Positions 10,001-17,052 of a stretch of DNA of 64,000 nt are shown piece by piece. The stretch's first letter is position 1. Every line of letters begins with the position of its first letter. The stretch comes from an uncultured Bacteroidales bacterium. GTDB taxonomy: Bacteria > Bacteroidota > Bacteroidia > Bacteroidales > Bacteroidaceae. Under the pieces are notes generated by a model. It saw only the letters and a program-made list of their open reading frames with translations. It made no database searches and was not told where the DNA came from. Both the position numbers and the translations under genes were made by a program. The stretch covers positions 36,410 to 100,409 of the forward strand of contig CALZJF010000004.1 in NCBI GenBank assembly GCA_945787885.1, read 5' to 3'.

Positions 10001-12229
10001 GCCTGCCTCGCGGAGCGAGAGCCGCGCCTTCGTGCCGTCGTCGTCCTGCCTGATGCTCCAAGGCTCCGGCCGGCCAGCCTCGGGCTTCCGCCATGCTTCC
10101 GGCACGGCTTGGCGTGCTACGACGGTGGCTGCCGCCACGACGCTCTCGCCGTTCGCCGCCGTCACGTCGCACTGCGTCCTGAAGCGCACGTAGAACCAAG
10201 GGTGGCTGATGCCCTTCACCGCAGTTTCATCGGATATTTCGCGCAGGCACACGGGAATTTTGAACGTGCCATCGGCCTCGCTGACGGTCTCTCCCGTGAC
10301 GGCTGGTGCGGCATCTTCGAGGCTCCGCCATAAGCTGAGCGAGCGCTCCGTGGTCCAGCTGACCTTTGCGCCTGCCACGGGGATGCCCGACCACGTCTTC
10401 ACGCTGCCGCTGAGGGTGAGCGTGTCGCCAAGTTGCCATGTTTCCCTGCCCGTCACCTCCTGCGGACGCGGCACGGCGAGCTCTACCCTGAACGTCGGAC
10501 GCTTGTATTCCTCCACGCGGAGCGCGACGCTGCGGCTGCAACCGTTGCCCGCGAAGCGCAACTGATAGACGCCGGGCATCTGGGGTTCGGGAAGCTGGAA
10601 AGTTCCGTTGAAGTCGCCCAATTCACGCGTATGGAGAGTGGTGTCGCAGACCACCTTTCGCTGCGGATTCAGCAGTACTACCTGCGCTGCCCACCCTTCC
10701 ACGGGGCGCACATCGTCTGCCTGCTGCTGATAGATCAAGCCGCCGAAGTGGACGCTCTGCCCGGGGCGATAGACGGCGCGGTCAGTGAAGAGCTTGCCCG
10801 ACGTTGTCAGACGCTCCACGGGATTATAGCCGTGGCCGAAGTGGGCATAGAAGGGCAGGAGATACTGGTCGTCGCCCGCACTGGCAGCCACGAGCAGCCT
10901 GCCCTCGGGATGCGGGAGCAGGCAACTGCCATCAGGGGCAACGTCTGCCGACTCCCAACGCAGCGAACCGTTGCCCTGCGAATTTCTGCCCCAGCCGTAG
11001 TCGGGCAGCCGGGCTATCTGCACCTTGATGCCACTGCGGAGGGGTTCGCCGCTCTGGGCTTCCATGAGTTGCAAGCGCTGCTGATAGTCGGAGTCCTTCG
11101 CATAGCTGAAGAGCAGCGGACTCACGCGTGTGCAGTAAACCACGTTGAAATCGCGGATTTTCCCCTTTTCACAGAGTTCTATCCTATAGATGCCCGGGGC
11201 ATCGAACTGCAGCTGTAGCGTGTCGGTGTGGCTGACGTGAGCCGGAGCATCGCCGTGGCTGGGAATGGCGAGCGTGCGGTAGGACTTGAGTTTCGCCGTC
11301 TTGCAGAATTTCTCCAGTTGGCCGTCGTCCATCATCCACGGCAGGAGGTCGATGCCCCTGACGCCTTGCATCCGATAGACGCGCAGTTCGCCTTTCGTGC
11401 AATTGCGTGTGGTGACGCTGACGGGATAGTCCTTTCCGGGATAAAAGCCGGGGGTGGGACACTCCATCGAAGCCCGAATGTAGGCGTTCTCCTCATTGTG
11501 GATGTAGGCAGCAAGGACGGTGCGGGCGTGAGTGCCTTTGAGCTGCGGCAATTGCTGCCTGATTTTTGCGATGAATGCGCCCTTTTCTTCGTCGGAGAGG
11601 TCTTTCTGCAGCATCTCGTCGTAGTCCATCAGGAGGAGGGCTTGCGTGTATCCGCGCTGCTCATAGACGCGCCGCATTTGGCTGCGTGCCGTCCGGGCTT
11701 GCTCGGGGGAGATGCCGCGGAATCCTTCACGGTCGAGGACGACGCGCGTGAGGAGTCCGAGCAGGTCGTTCTGCTCCCAGCGGCTGTCTTCGCCCTGCTC
11801 GAAGAGCGTGGCATAGTCTGCCGTCCGTGCGTCTGCCAAGACTTCGGGCTGCGCGATGGATGCCATGAGGCTGTCGGCATTGTCCGTGAGCTGGCCGTAG
11901 GCGGAGAGCCAGAGCGCGCGCTCCACGGGGCGACGCTCGGACTGCATGGCGCGCTCTATCTGCCGCAGCACCACCTCGCCGCTGTCGGCGGAAATCTCGC
12001 GGGCAACGGCACACTCCGTGACCAATGCCCGCAGGAGCTGGGCATCTGCCTTCTCGTTGGCAGCCTTGTCGCGGATGCTGTGCAGCACTTTCAGGGCAGT
12101 GGCGGGAAGGTCTTTCTGCGAGGCTTCGTCAAACTGCGTCCAAAGCGCATCGAACGTCTGTGCCTTTGCGGCGAAAGGCAGCAGGGCGAGAATGACTCCA
12201 AGGAGCATCTTCAACTTTTGTTCCTTCAT
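7043..12229 (-). CDS. Alpha-2-macroglobulin-like secreted protein (MG/A2M domains)
   Basis: The 1728-residue protein begins with a type I signal peptide (MLLGVILALLPFAAKAQ) and has no lipobox. The middle contains MG2-type macroglobulin domains (TDRAVYRPGQSVHFGGLIY, then PGVYQLRFAGNG). The A2M signature follows (FFMPALRTDADGNVSIAF, then LPESLTQWNFSALAHDGY). The C-terminal helical part (HGDGGFSWLPG, FWVTADVSILLARAKN) corresponds to the thioester domain. The reactive CxEQ motif expected before it is absent, as in many Bacteroidetes homologues. Bacterial A2M proteins are thought to trap foreign proteases in the periplasm or at the surface; without a thioester this one would act non-covalently if at all. 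A palindromic element abuts its start codon and may supply its leader or promoter. Confidence 0.85.
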   Translation of the reverse strand: MKEQKLKMLLGVILALLPFAAKAQTFDALWTQFDEASQKDLPATALKVLHSIRDKAANEKADAQLLRALVTECAVAREISADSGEVVLRQIERAMQSERRPVERALWLSAYGQLTDNADSLMASIAQPEVLADARTADYATLFEQGEDSRWEQNDLLGLLTRVVLDREGFRGISPEQARTARSQMRRVYEQRGYTQALLLMDYDEMLQKDLSDEEKGAFIAKIRQQLPQLKGTHARTVLAAYIHNEENAYIRASMECPTPGFYPGKDYPVSVTTRNCTKGELRVYRMQGVRGIDLLPWMMDDGQLEKFCKTAKLKSYRTLAIPSHGDAPAHVSHTDTLQLQFDAPGIYRIELCEKGKIRDFNVVYCTRVSPLLFSYAKDSDYQQRLQLMEAQSGEPLRSGIKVQIARLPDYGWGRNSQGNGSLRWESADVAPDGSCLLPHPEGRLLVAASAGDDQYLLPFYAHFGHGYNPVERLTTSGKLFTDRAVYRPGQSVHFGGLIYQQQADDVRPVEGWAAQVVLLNPQRKVVCDTTLHTRELGDFNGTFQLPEPQMPGVYQLRFAGNGCSRSVALRVEEYKRPTFRVELAVPRPQEVTGRETWQLGDTLTLSGSVKTWSGIPVAGAKVSWTTERSLSLWRSLEDAAPAVTGETVSEADGTFKIPVCLREISDETAVKGISHPWFYVRFRTQCDVTAANGESVVAAATVVARQAVPEAWRKPEAGRPEPWSIRQDDDGTKARLSLREAGAWAYYDVVSSEGGHIFSRQQQIADSIAFDLEWQPDYGDAAIAYLGWMKDGVFSSISCKVERPRPDKRLLLSWSTFRDKLQPGQEETWTLSVRKPDGSAADALVMARLYDASLDAFARQDWGFELNFPRHINQPSMWVDGRSCSAWLAYYAPAKSQPQCDYTHWRSSMFSYYARTEDCCDLKEALPVMGKMRRAMAAPPSSNLAMKEMAGSRQMADEAADGAAATEETDEAAGSDAANDAFLRENFDETAFFMPALRTDADGNVSIAFTLPESLTQWNFSALAHDGYMNFGLLHDTIVAQREIMVEVAAPRFLRDGDVAEIPVTVRNVSSAPQRGTLRFLLADTESGAELLTKTQAFEVERDGTATFRFTVKANLRSMGISPSATDPTDALAEALARLTVRATACTEPDAEGRTFSDGEQRAIPLLSGRVVVETAVPFSFDAAGSHRVDLKSLGLGKLTRGDALCKPELSVEFTGNPLWSVVRCVPGMLDAEALSANDAAVRLYIVEVARSLSEKVEEVRAEMPASTALDALRHSALDCLRDRQHGDGGFSWLPGFPSSFWVTADVSILLARAKNLTQSRLADEVLDRAVAYMEKEAAEEWKELKKHPQMAVSETLLRYLYVRTLCGLKPDAVATHLLERAKGEKKRLTMYGKGVMAQVLAEAAATGALPRQLTADCIVAADEAMQSLVEHTVVSPVMGRYFDTDRALMSQDSYRIPTQTMALEALANKTLQQGEGWTAGQDIPTLQREMQLWLLQSKRTQQWESRRATADATYALLVGYGKEAEQFQHLGDEAHRLWTLTPEETAKAIRVDAYNIYKEGGGLSWGSVRARYTLPVEKVEASGTDLMLTRRWQVFADGKWTDLPDGDGGQAKLLRPGVRVRQAISVKAARDFDYVRLEAGHPASMEPVSPLSGNVWTDGRLAYRMVRDTRNDFFFEHLPKGTTEVCEEYFVTRGGHFSTGLLHVSSTIAPEFAGYAPASTLTSGGE

Positions 12230-12236
12230 ATTTACA

Positions 12237-12432
12237 TAAGTAGGTAATAAAAATTATTTTATAGTAAGTATATAGTAGGAATGATTATGGTTTGTATGTT
12301 TGAACGCTCTCTTTGGCGCATCTTTTAGCCTTGAAAACAGTCACATAGCCCGCTATGCTCCTTTATTTCAAGACTAAAACCTGCATCCAAACAGTGCATT
12401 CAAACATAAAACTAATTTTCATTACCTACTTA
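12237..12432. repeat. Family A palindromic element, copy A1 (196 bp)
   Basis: The ends TAAGTAGGTAATAAAAATTA and, inverted, TAAGTAGGTAATGAAAATTA form 20-bp terminal inverted repeats with one mismatch. Inside, TTTTAG-CTTGAAA pairs with TTTCAAG-CTAAAA, capped by CATAGC (12344-12349) and GCTATG (12352-12357). The whole element can fold into one hairpin. It carries no coding sequence. It lies 7 bases upstream of the A2M-like start codon. Confidence 0.9.
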
Positions 12433-12662
12433 TTATTATCGTGTACAGAGATATGATGGGCTGCGCTTTCAGTCTTCTGCCATGCCGCAGCCCTTCTTCG
12501 TGAAGCAAAAATAAACAAAACATGGGAATACTGCATCTTTATCATGGCTAAAAAGAAGGCTTTTTAACGTGCTTTTATATATTCTATGTCTGACACCTAC
12601 GAAAAACAGGAGCTGTGACGGGGGTTTCCCCTGCGCGGCGCAATCACGCGAATGGCGCAACG

Positions 12663-13697
12663 AACTATTACGCAGCCACGCAAATTTGATTCATATTTGT
12701 TGAACACGCGAAAATATATTTTGAACACGGATTACACGAATAACACGAATGCGGATGAATGGCGATTCCGAAAAATTCGGGCGATTCGCGTAATTCGTGT
12801 TCAATCAAATTTTTCGCGAGGTATATGTTGAACACGAATTACACAAATAACACGAATGCGGATGAATGATGTTTCCGATAAATTCGGGCGATTCGCGTAA
12901 TTCGTGTTCAAATAAAAATTCCGCGTGATATATGTTGAACACGAATTACACAAATAACACGAATGCGGATGAATGGCGATTCCGAAAAATTCGGGCGATT
13001 CGCGTAATTCGTGTTCAATCAAATTTTTCGCGAGGTATATGTTGAACACGAATTACACAAATAACACGAATGCGGATGAATGATGTTTCCGATAAATTCG
13101 GGCGATTCGGGTAATTCGTGTTCCATCAAATTTTTCGCGTGATATATGTTGAACACGAATAACACGAATTACACGAATGCGGATGAATGGCGTTTGCGAA
13201 AGATTCGTGTAATTCGTGATATTCGTGTTCCATCAAATTTTCCGCGAGGTATATGTTGAACACGAATTACACAAATAACACGAATGCGGATGAATGGCGT
13301 TTGCAATGGATTCGGGCGATTCGCGTAATTCGTGTTCAAATAAAAATTCCGCGTGATATATGTTGAACACGAATTACACAAATAACACGAATGCGGATGA
13401 ATGGCGTTTGCAATGGATTCGGGCGATTCGCGTAATTCGTGTTCAATCAAATTTTTACGCGTGATATATGTTGAACACGAATTGCACAAATAACACGAAT
13501 GCGGATGAATGGCGATTCCGATAAATTCGGGCGATTCGCGTAATTCGTGTTCAATCAAATTTTTTCGCGTGATATATGTTGAACACGAATTACACAAATA
13601 ACACGAATGTGGATGAATGACGTTTCCGATAAATTCGGGCGATTCGGGTAATTCGTGTTCAATCAAATTTTTCGCGTGATATACGCTGAACACGAAG
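12663..13697. repeat. Tandem array C1: nine units of about 107 bp
   Basis: Units start with TTGAACACG at 12721, 12828, 12934, 13042, 13149, 13255, 13362, 13471 and 13579; the array closes near 13686. Periods vary from 106 to 109 bp, so no frame is conserved. Each unit is itself an inverted repeat: GAACACGAATTAC at one end and GTAATTCGTGTTC at the other, about 60 bases apart. The left flank (TACGCAGCCACGCAAATTTG, near 12670) recurs at the border of the second array near 39.26 kb. Open frames through the array give a Cys-containing repeated peptide (SCYLCNSCSTYIT) that I regard as fortuitous. Confidence 0.9.
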
Positions 13698-13785
13698 GAA
13701 ACAGGTAGTACGAACAATGGATATGGGTAAGGGCGAGCGTGGGCATGAGGGGTCTTGGAGATGCTCTGAGCTTCTGATTCAGAAG

Positions 13786-13856
13786 TGACCATATTCACCC
13801 CGAAAAGTGAGCATTCTGACCATCGAAAGTGAACATTCTGACCCCAATAAGTGGCC
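13786..13856. repeat. Family D direct repeats, possible IS21-like end remnant
   Basis: About three 22-24-base repeats of the form AGTGA[CGA]CATTCTGACC follow one another, ending AAGTGGCCACC. Related sequences occur at 5583-5618, 38868-38935 and 50288-50335. Multiple direct repeats of this kind are typical of IS21-family termini, but no transposase is present, so the assignment is inference. Confidence 0.45.
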
Positions 13857-13937
13857 ACCTGCCAACGAAAAGCGCTGTCAAAAATCTGAAAAACTCAGAA
13901 AAACGGTGGAAGCTGACTATACCTCGACAAAAAACAC

Positions 13938-13945
13938 TACCTTTG
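13938..13945 (+). promoter_or_regulatory. -7 box of the Fic gene
   Basis: TACCTTTG matches TAnnTTTG and lies 66 bases before the chosen start codon. No good -33 TTG is visible. The predicted start near 13952 puts the palindrome at 13967-13988 in the early transcribed region. Confidence 0.55.
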
Positions 13946-13966
13946 CGCGCACAATATCGCACTGCG

Positions 13967-14000
13967 AAGGTGGTACGCGTACCACCTTTGGAAGTGGTAC
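13967..14000 (+). promoter_or_regulatory. Operator-like palindrome with a third half-site before fic
   Basis: The half-site AAGGTGGTACG (13967-13977) is followed directly by its exact reverse complement (13978-13988), a perfect 22-bp palindrome. A third GTGGTAC half-site occurs at 13994-14000 in the same orientation as the first. It lies between the -7 box and the start codon. Because the Fic protein carries a C-terminal winged-helix domain, autoregulation is a plausible inference. Confidence 0.6.
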
Positions 14001-14010
14001 GACCAGCAAA

Positions 14011-15090
14011 ATGCGCCCACGGCTTATGACATTAGAACAAACCTATCAGAAATGGCTCAGCCTGCAACCGCTCAGCGAAAGGCAGCTGCACAAACTCCGG
14101 ATGAAATTCAGCGTGGAGTATAACTACAACTCCAACCACATGGAGGGCAACACCCTGACCTACGGCCAGACGGAACTGCTACTGCTCTTCGGAAAGGTGA
14201 GCGGAGAGGGCGACTTGAAAGACTTTATGGATATGAGGGCGAGCGAGGTGTCGCTGAAAATGATGACGGAGGAGGCAAAAAACAGCCAAACGCCATTGAC
14301 GCAGAACTTCATCCGCACGCTGCACCATACACTTCTGCGCGAGGACTATACGGTGTATCGAACTCTCCCGGGAGGCGTTCAGACAAGCTACGTCGTACAC
14401 GCCGGACAATATAAGACTCGCCCGAACAGCGTCATTACGAGATATGGCGACCGCTTTGAGTATGCCTCGCCCGAAGAAACGCCGGCACTCATGACCGACT
14501 TGGTGGACTGGTACAACGAGGCTGAAAAAAGGGGCAAACTCAGCCCGACGGAGTTGGCTGCTCTGTTCCACTATCGCTACATCCGCATTCATCCGTTTGA
14601 GGATGGCAATGGCAGGATAGCCCGACTGATGGTCAATTATATCCTTTCGCGCCACGGATGGCCCATGATTGTGGTGCGCAACCGCAAAAAGGGGGCCTAT
14701 CTGGAAGCCCTGCACCAATCGGACGTCGTGGTAGGACTAACGCCATCGGCAGGAGCACATGCCTCACTGGCAGACATTCGGCATTTCTATCAGTATTTCT
14801 CGGCCCTCGTACGAACGGAAATACAGTCGGACATAGACTTCGTGACGAGTCAGGGCGAAGGGAAATGGTGGTATGACGGCGAATGTGTCAGATTCCGCAG
14901 TCGCAATGCGGGCAGACTGCTGAACATACTACAGCTTCAACCTGACCTGACGATAGCCCAACTGGCAGAAGCCGTGGGCGTGAACAAATCGGCGATGCAG
15001 AAACTCCTGAAATCGCTTGAAGAAAAAGGATATATCACCAAGGGTGGAAAAGATGGGAAATGGCACGTCCTGGCTGTTTCGACCGATTAA
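14011..15090 (+). CDS. Fic/DOC family AMPylase-like protein with C-terminal winged helix
   Basis: The frame is open from 13807, but the upstream part translates IS-like repeats and the palindrome, so the ATG at 14011 (359 residues) is preferred; 14026 is an alternative. An N-terminal inhibitory motif SNHMEG (41-46) fits [S/T]xxxE[G/N], the self-inhibition helix of class II Fic proteins. The catalytic motif HPFEDGNGR is at 194-202. Residues about 305-355 (LTIAQLAEAVGVNKSAMQKL) form a helix-turn-helix. Fic enzymes with this layout usually transfer AMP from ATP to a target protein; the target here is unknown. The gene stands alone between repeat structures, with an operator-like palindrome upstream and a strong hairpin downstream, as expected of a mobile accessory gene. 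Confidence 0.85.
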   Translation: MRPRLMTLEQTYQKWLSLQPLSERQLHKLRMKFSVEYNYNSNHMEGNTLTYGQTELLLLFGKVSGEGDLKDFMDMRASEVSLKMMTEEAKNSQTPLTQNFIRTLHHTLLREDYTVYRTLPGGVQTSYVVHAGQYKTRPNSVITRYGDRFEYASPEETPALMTDLVDWYNEAEKRGKLSPTELAALFHYRYIRIHPFEDGNGRIARLMVNYILSRHGWPMIVVRNRKKGAYLEALHQSDVVVGLTPSAGAHASLADIRHFYQYFSALVRTEIQSDIDFVTSQGEGKWWYDGECVRFRSRNAGRLLNILQLQPDLTIAQLAEAVGVNKSAMQKLLKSLEEKGYITKGGKDGKWHVLAVSTD

Positions 15091-15106
15091 CGCGCCCAAA
15101 AGCATG

Positions 15107-15173
15107 ACGACACACGGAGCCCTCGGACTTTCTCGCGCATGATGCTGCGAAGTCCGAGGGCTCCGTGTGTCGT
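15107..15173 (+). terminator. 24-bp perfect stem after fic
   Basis: Positions 15107-15130 and 15150-15173 are perfect 24-bp inverted repeats around a 19-base loop, starting 17 bases after the fic stop codon. No T-run follows on either strand. It may act as a terminator or 3'-end stabiliser, or may be another palindromic element. Confidence 0.6.
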
Positions 15174-15183
15174 CGTAGATAAA

Positions 15184-15369
15184 TAAGTAGGTGTTCAAAA
15201 TTAGTTTATACTAAGCTTTCTTGATGCCACTTATGTTTGCACACTCTCTTTGGCGCATCTTTTAGCCTTGAAAACAGTCACATAGCCCGCTATGCTCCTT
15301 TATTTCAAGACTAAAATCTGCATCCAAACAGAGCATGCAAACATAAAACTAATTTTGAACACCTACTTA
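15184..15369. repeat. Family A palindromic element, copy A2 (186 bp)
   Basis: The terminal inverted repeats begin TAAGTAGGTGTTCAAAATTA and match perfectly over 24 bp. The ends differ from copies A1 and A4 (GTGTTC instead of GTAAT), yet both ends changed together. The central hairpin with cap CATAGC-CC-GCTATG is the same. It lies between the convergent fic gene and the VTT membrane operon. Confidence 0.9.
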
Positions 15370-15383
15370 TGAGGAGCAGGAGG

Positions 15384-15866
15384 TCAGAAACCTTCTGCCA
15401 CCTGCTGCACGAGACGTGAGGTTTCAGTCATGGCGAGCATGATGATGGCATAGCGCACGGCCTTGCCCAAGAAGATGTTGAGGATGGTCAGGGAGAAACG
15501 GGCGCGCATCAGGCCGAGAGAGACGGTGATGACGCTGCCCAAGAGGGGAATCCACGCCAAGAATCCTGCCCAGAAACCATAACGCTCCACATAGTGCAGA
15601 CCCTTGTCGAGCTGTTCGGGCGTGACGCGCGCCCACTTTTCTATCCAACGAGGATTGCCCATGCGGCCCAGCCAATAGTTGAAGACGGAACCAAGCGTAT
15701 TGCCTATCGTGCCCCATATAAAGAGGGAGATGGGATCAACGCCTGCCGTAATCAGGGCTACCATGACGACTTCTGACGAGAAGGGGATGAAACTGCCGGC
15801 GAGGAAGGTGGCGAAGAAAAAGCCTAACACACCGTATTCGATGATGAACTGATAGAATGCTTCCAT
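15384..15866 (-). CDS. YqaA-like VTT/DedA family membrane protein
   Basis: This 160-residue protein has the VTT fold: LGFFFATFLAGSFIPFSSEV (14-33) with the re-entrant loop, GNTLGSVFNYWLGR around residue 60, then FLAWIPLLGSVITVSLGLM. The length matches YqaA rather than the longer DedA proteins. DedA/VTT proteins are linked to membrane lipid scrambling or undecaprenyl phosphate recycling; YqaA itself has no proven activity. It is the last gene of a three-gene minus-strand unit, starting 33 bases after the acyltransferase stop. Confidence 0.85.
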   Translation of the reverse strand: MEAFYQFIIEYGVLGFFFATFLAGSFIPFSSEVVMVALITAGVDPISLFIWGTIGNTLGSVFNYWLGRMGNPRWIEKWARVTPEQLDKGLHYVERYGFWAGFLAWIPLLGSVITVSLGLMRARFSLTILNIFLGKAVRYAIIMLAMTETSRLVQQVAEGF

Positions 15867-15899
15867 GTGTGGTGGGAATGTGAGGAAAACTGGGAGGGA

Positions 15900-17045
15900 T
15901 TAGCAGGAAAACTTGCGGCGCAGCCATCTCCGCACGGGTTCATCGTAGCAAACCATGGCGGCATAGGCTGTGGCAACACTGAGGAGGACGACCATGGCGG
16001 CAACGAAGAGCTGAAGGGCGAGGGAGGCGCCGCGCTGCGTGTCCATCCAAGTGAAGAAAAGATAGACGAAGGGATAGTGGACGAGATAGAGGGAATAGGA
16101 TATGCGCCCCATGAAGCAGCAAATGGCAGGCGTCAGGCTGCCCGTCAGCGTACCGCCGGCTCCCATGCTGACCAGGAAGGGGAAGAGAAGAAGCGTGCAG
16201 AGCAGATTATAGACACCATCGAGACGGGGATGGGCATAGCCGCCGACGTTCTCCACGCAGATGACGGCGATGATGGCGAGGGAGCACCACCAAAACGCAC
16301 GGCGGACGCGGACGACACGGCCAAGACGGCAGAGCAAAAGCCCTGCGAAGAAGGAATAGCCTACGCGGGAAAGACCGATGTAGGCATGCTCCACATCCCA
16401 CGTAAAGCCGCCATTGAGCGACCAAGGATAGTCGTGGGGGGCGAGAAGGCCGAAGAGATTGAGCGAGAGGGCACAGTCAGCAAGCATCAGGGCGAAGAGG
16501 GCTACGAGCAACGTCAGGCCGCGGCGACCGAGACGACAGACGAAGAGGACATAGAGGAGATTGGCCACGTATTCATAGACCAACGACCACTGGGGGATGT
16601 TGAGGGAGAAAAGTTCTTCATTGCCGCGGATGTTATAGGCGGGCGTCTGGGGAATCATCAGGAAGCCGAGGACGACGTAGAGGAGGAGCTGCCAAATGGG
16701 GGTGGCGGCGATGCGGGGATAGTAGTCGCAGGCTTGGAAATAGAAGAAGGCGGCTCCGAGCAGGACGCCGAAGAGCACCATGGGCTGAAGACGAATGAGG
16801 CGAACCTTGCAGAAATCCCAGCGTGACATCTCGCCGCTCTGAAGCCGGGCATCATAGGCATAACTGACGACGAAACCGGAGAGGACGAAGAAGAAATCAA
16901 CGGCGAGGAAGCCGTGGTTGAGGTGCTTATAGACGGGGTCGTAGGAGAAGGCTTCGCTGAGATGGAAGATGACGACCATCAGGGCAGCTACGCCGCGAAG
17001 ACCATCGAGAATATCGAAACGGGGCTTGGGAGGGGAGGAACTCAT
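15900..17045 (-). CDS. Acyltransferase 3 (OafA/YrhL-type) membrane protein
   Basis: The protein has 381 residues and about ten hydrophobic segments. The N-terminus RFDILDGLRGVAALMVVIFH (9-28) carries the conserved Arg of LRG and the His of the acyltransferase-3 family. FFFVLSGFVVSYAY and YSLYLVHYPFVYLFF are further family hallmarks. These enzymes O-acylate surface sugars, for example on lipopolysaccharide or peptidoglycan; the acceptor here is unknown. It starts 7 bases after the upstream gene's stop, so the two are surely co-transcribed. Confidence 0.88.
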   Translation of the reverse strand: MSSSPPKPRFDILDGLRGVAALMVVIFHLSEAFSYDPVYKHLNHGFLAVDFFFVLSGFVVSYAYDARLQSGEMSRWDFCKVRLIRLQPMVLFGVLLGAAFFYFQACDYYPRIAATPIWQLLLYVVLGFLMIPQTPAYNIRGNEELFSLNIPQWSLVYEYVANLLYVLFVCRLGRRGLTLLVALFALMLADCALSLNLFGLLAPHDYPWSLNGGFTWDVEHAYIGLSRVGYSFFAGLLLCRLGRVVRVRRAFWWCSLAIIAVICVENVGGYAHPRLDGVYNLLCTLLLFPFLVSMGAGGTLTGSLTPAICCFMGRISYSLYLVHYPFVYLFFTWMDTQRGASLALQLFVAAMVVLLSVATAYAAMVCYDEPVRRWLRRKFSC

Positions 17046-17052
17046 AAAAATC

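Noticed and set aside
11228-12247. 339-residue plus-strand open frame
   Set aside because: It is a shadow of the A2M-like gene in GC-rich DNA and has no family features.
12469-12660. 63-residue minus-strand frame
   Set aside because: It has no promoter, no conserved feature and lies in repeat-flanked DNA.
12721-13686. Possible CRISPR array
   Set aside because: The 107-bp units are near-identical throughout with no short repeat/unique spacer pattern, and no cas gene is nearby.
13169-13858. 229-residue minus-strand frame with repeated Cys-containing peptide
   Set aside because: It only reads through array C1; unit lengths of 106-109 do not preserve frame over the full array, and the same peptide arises in the short array C2.
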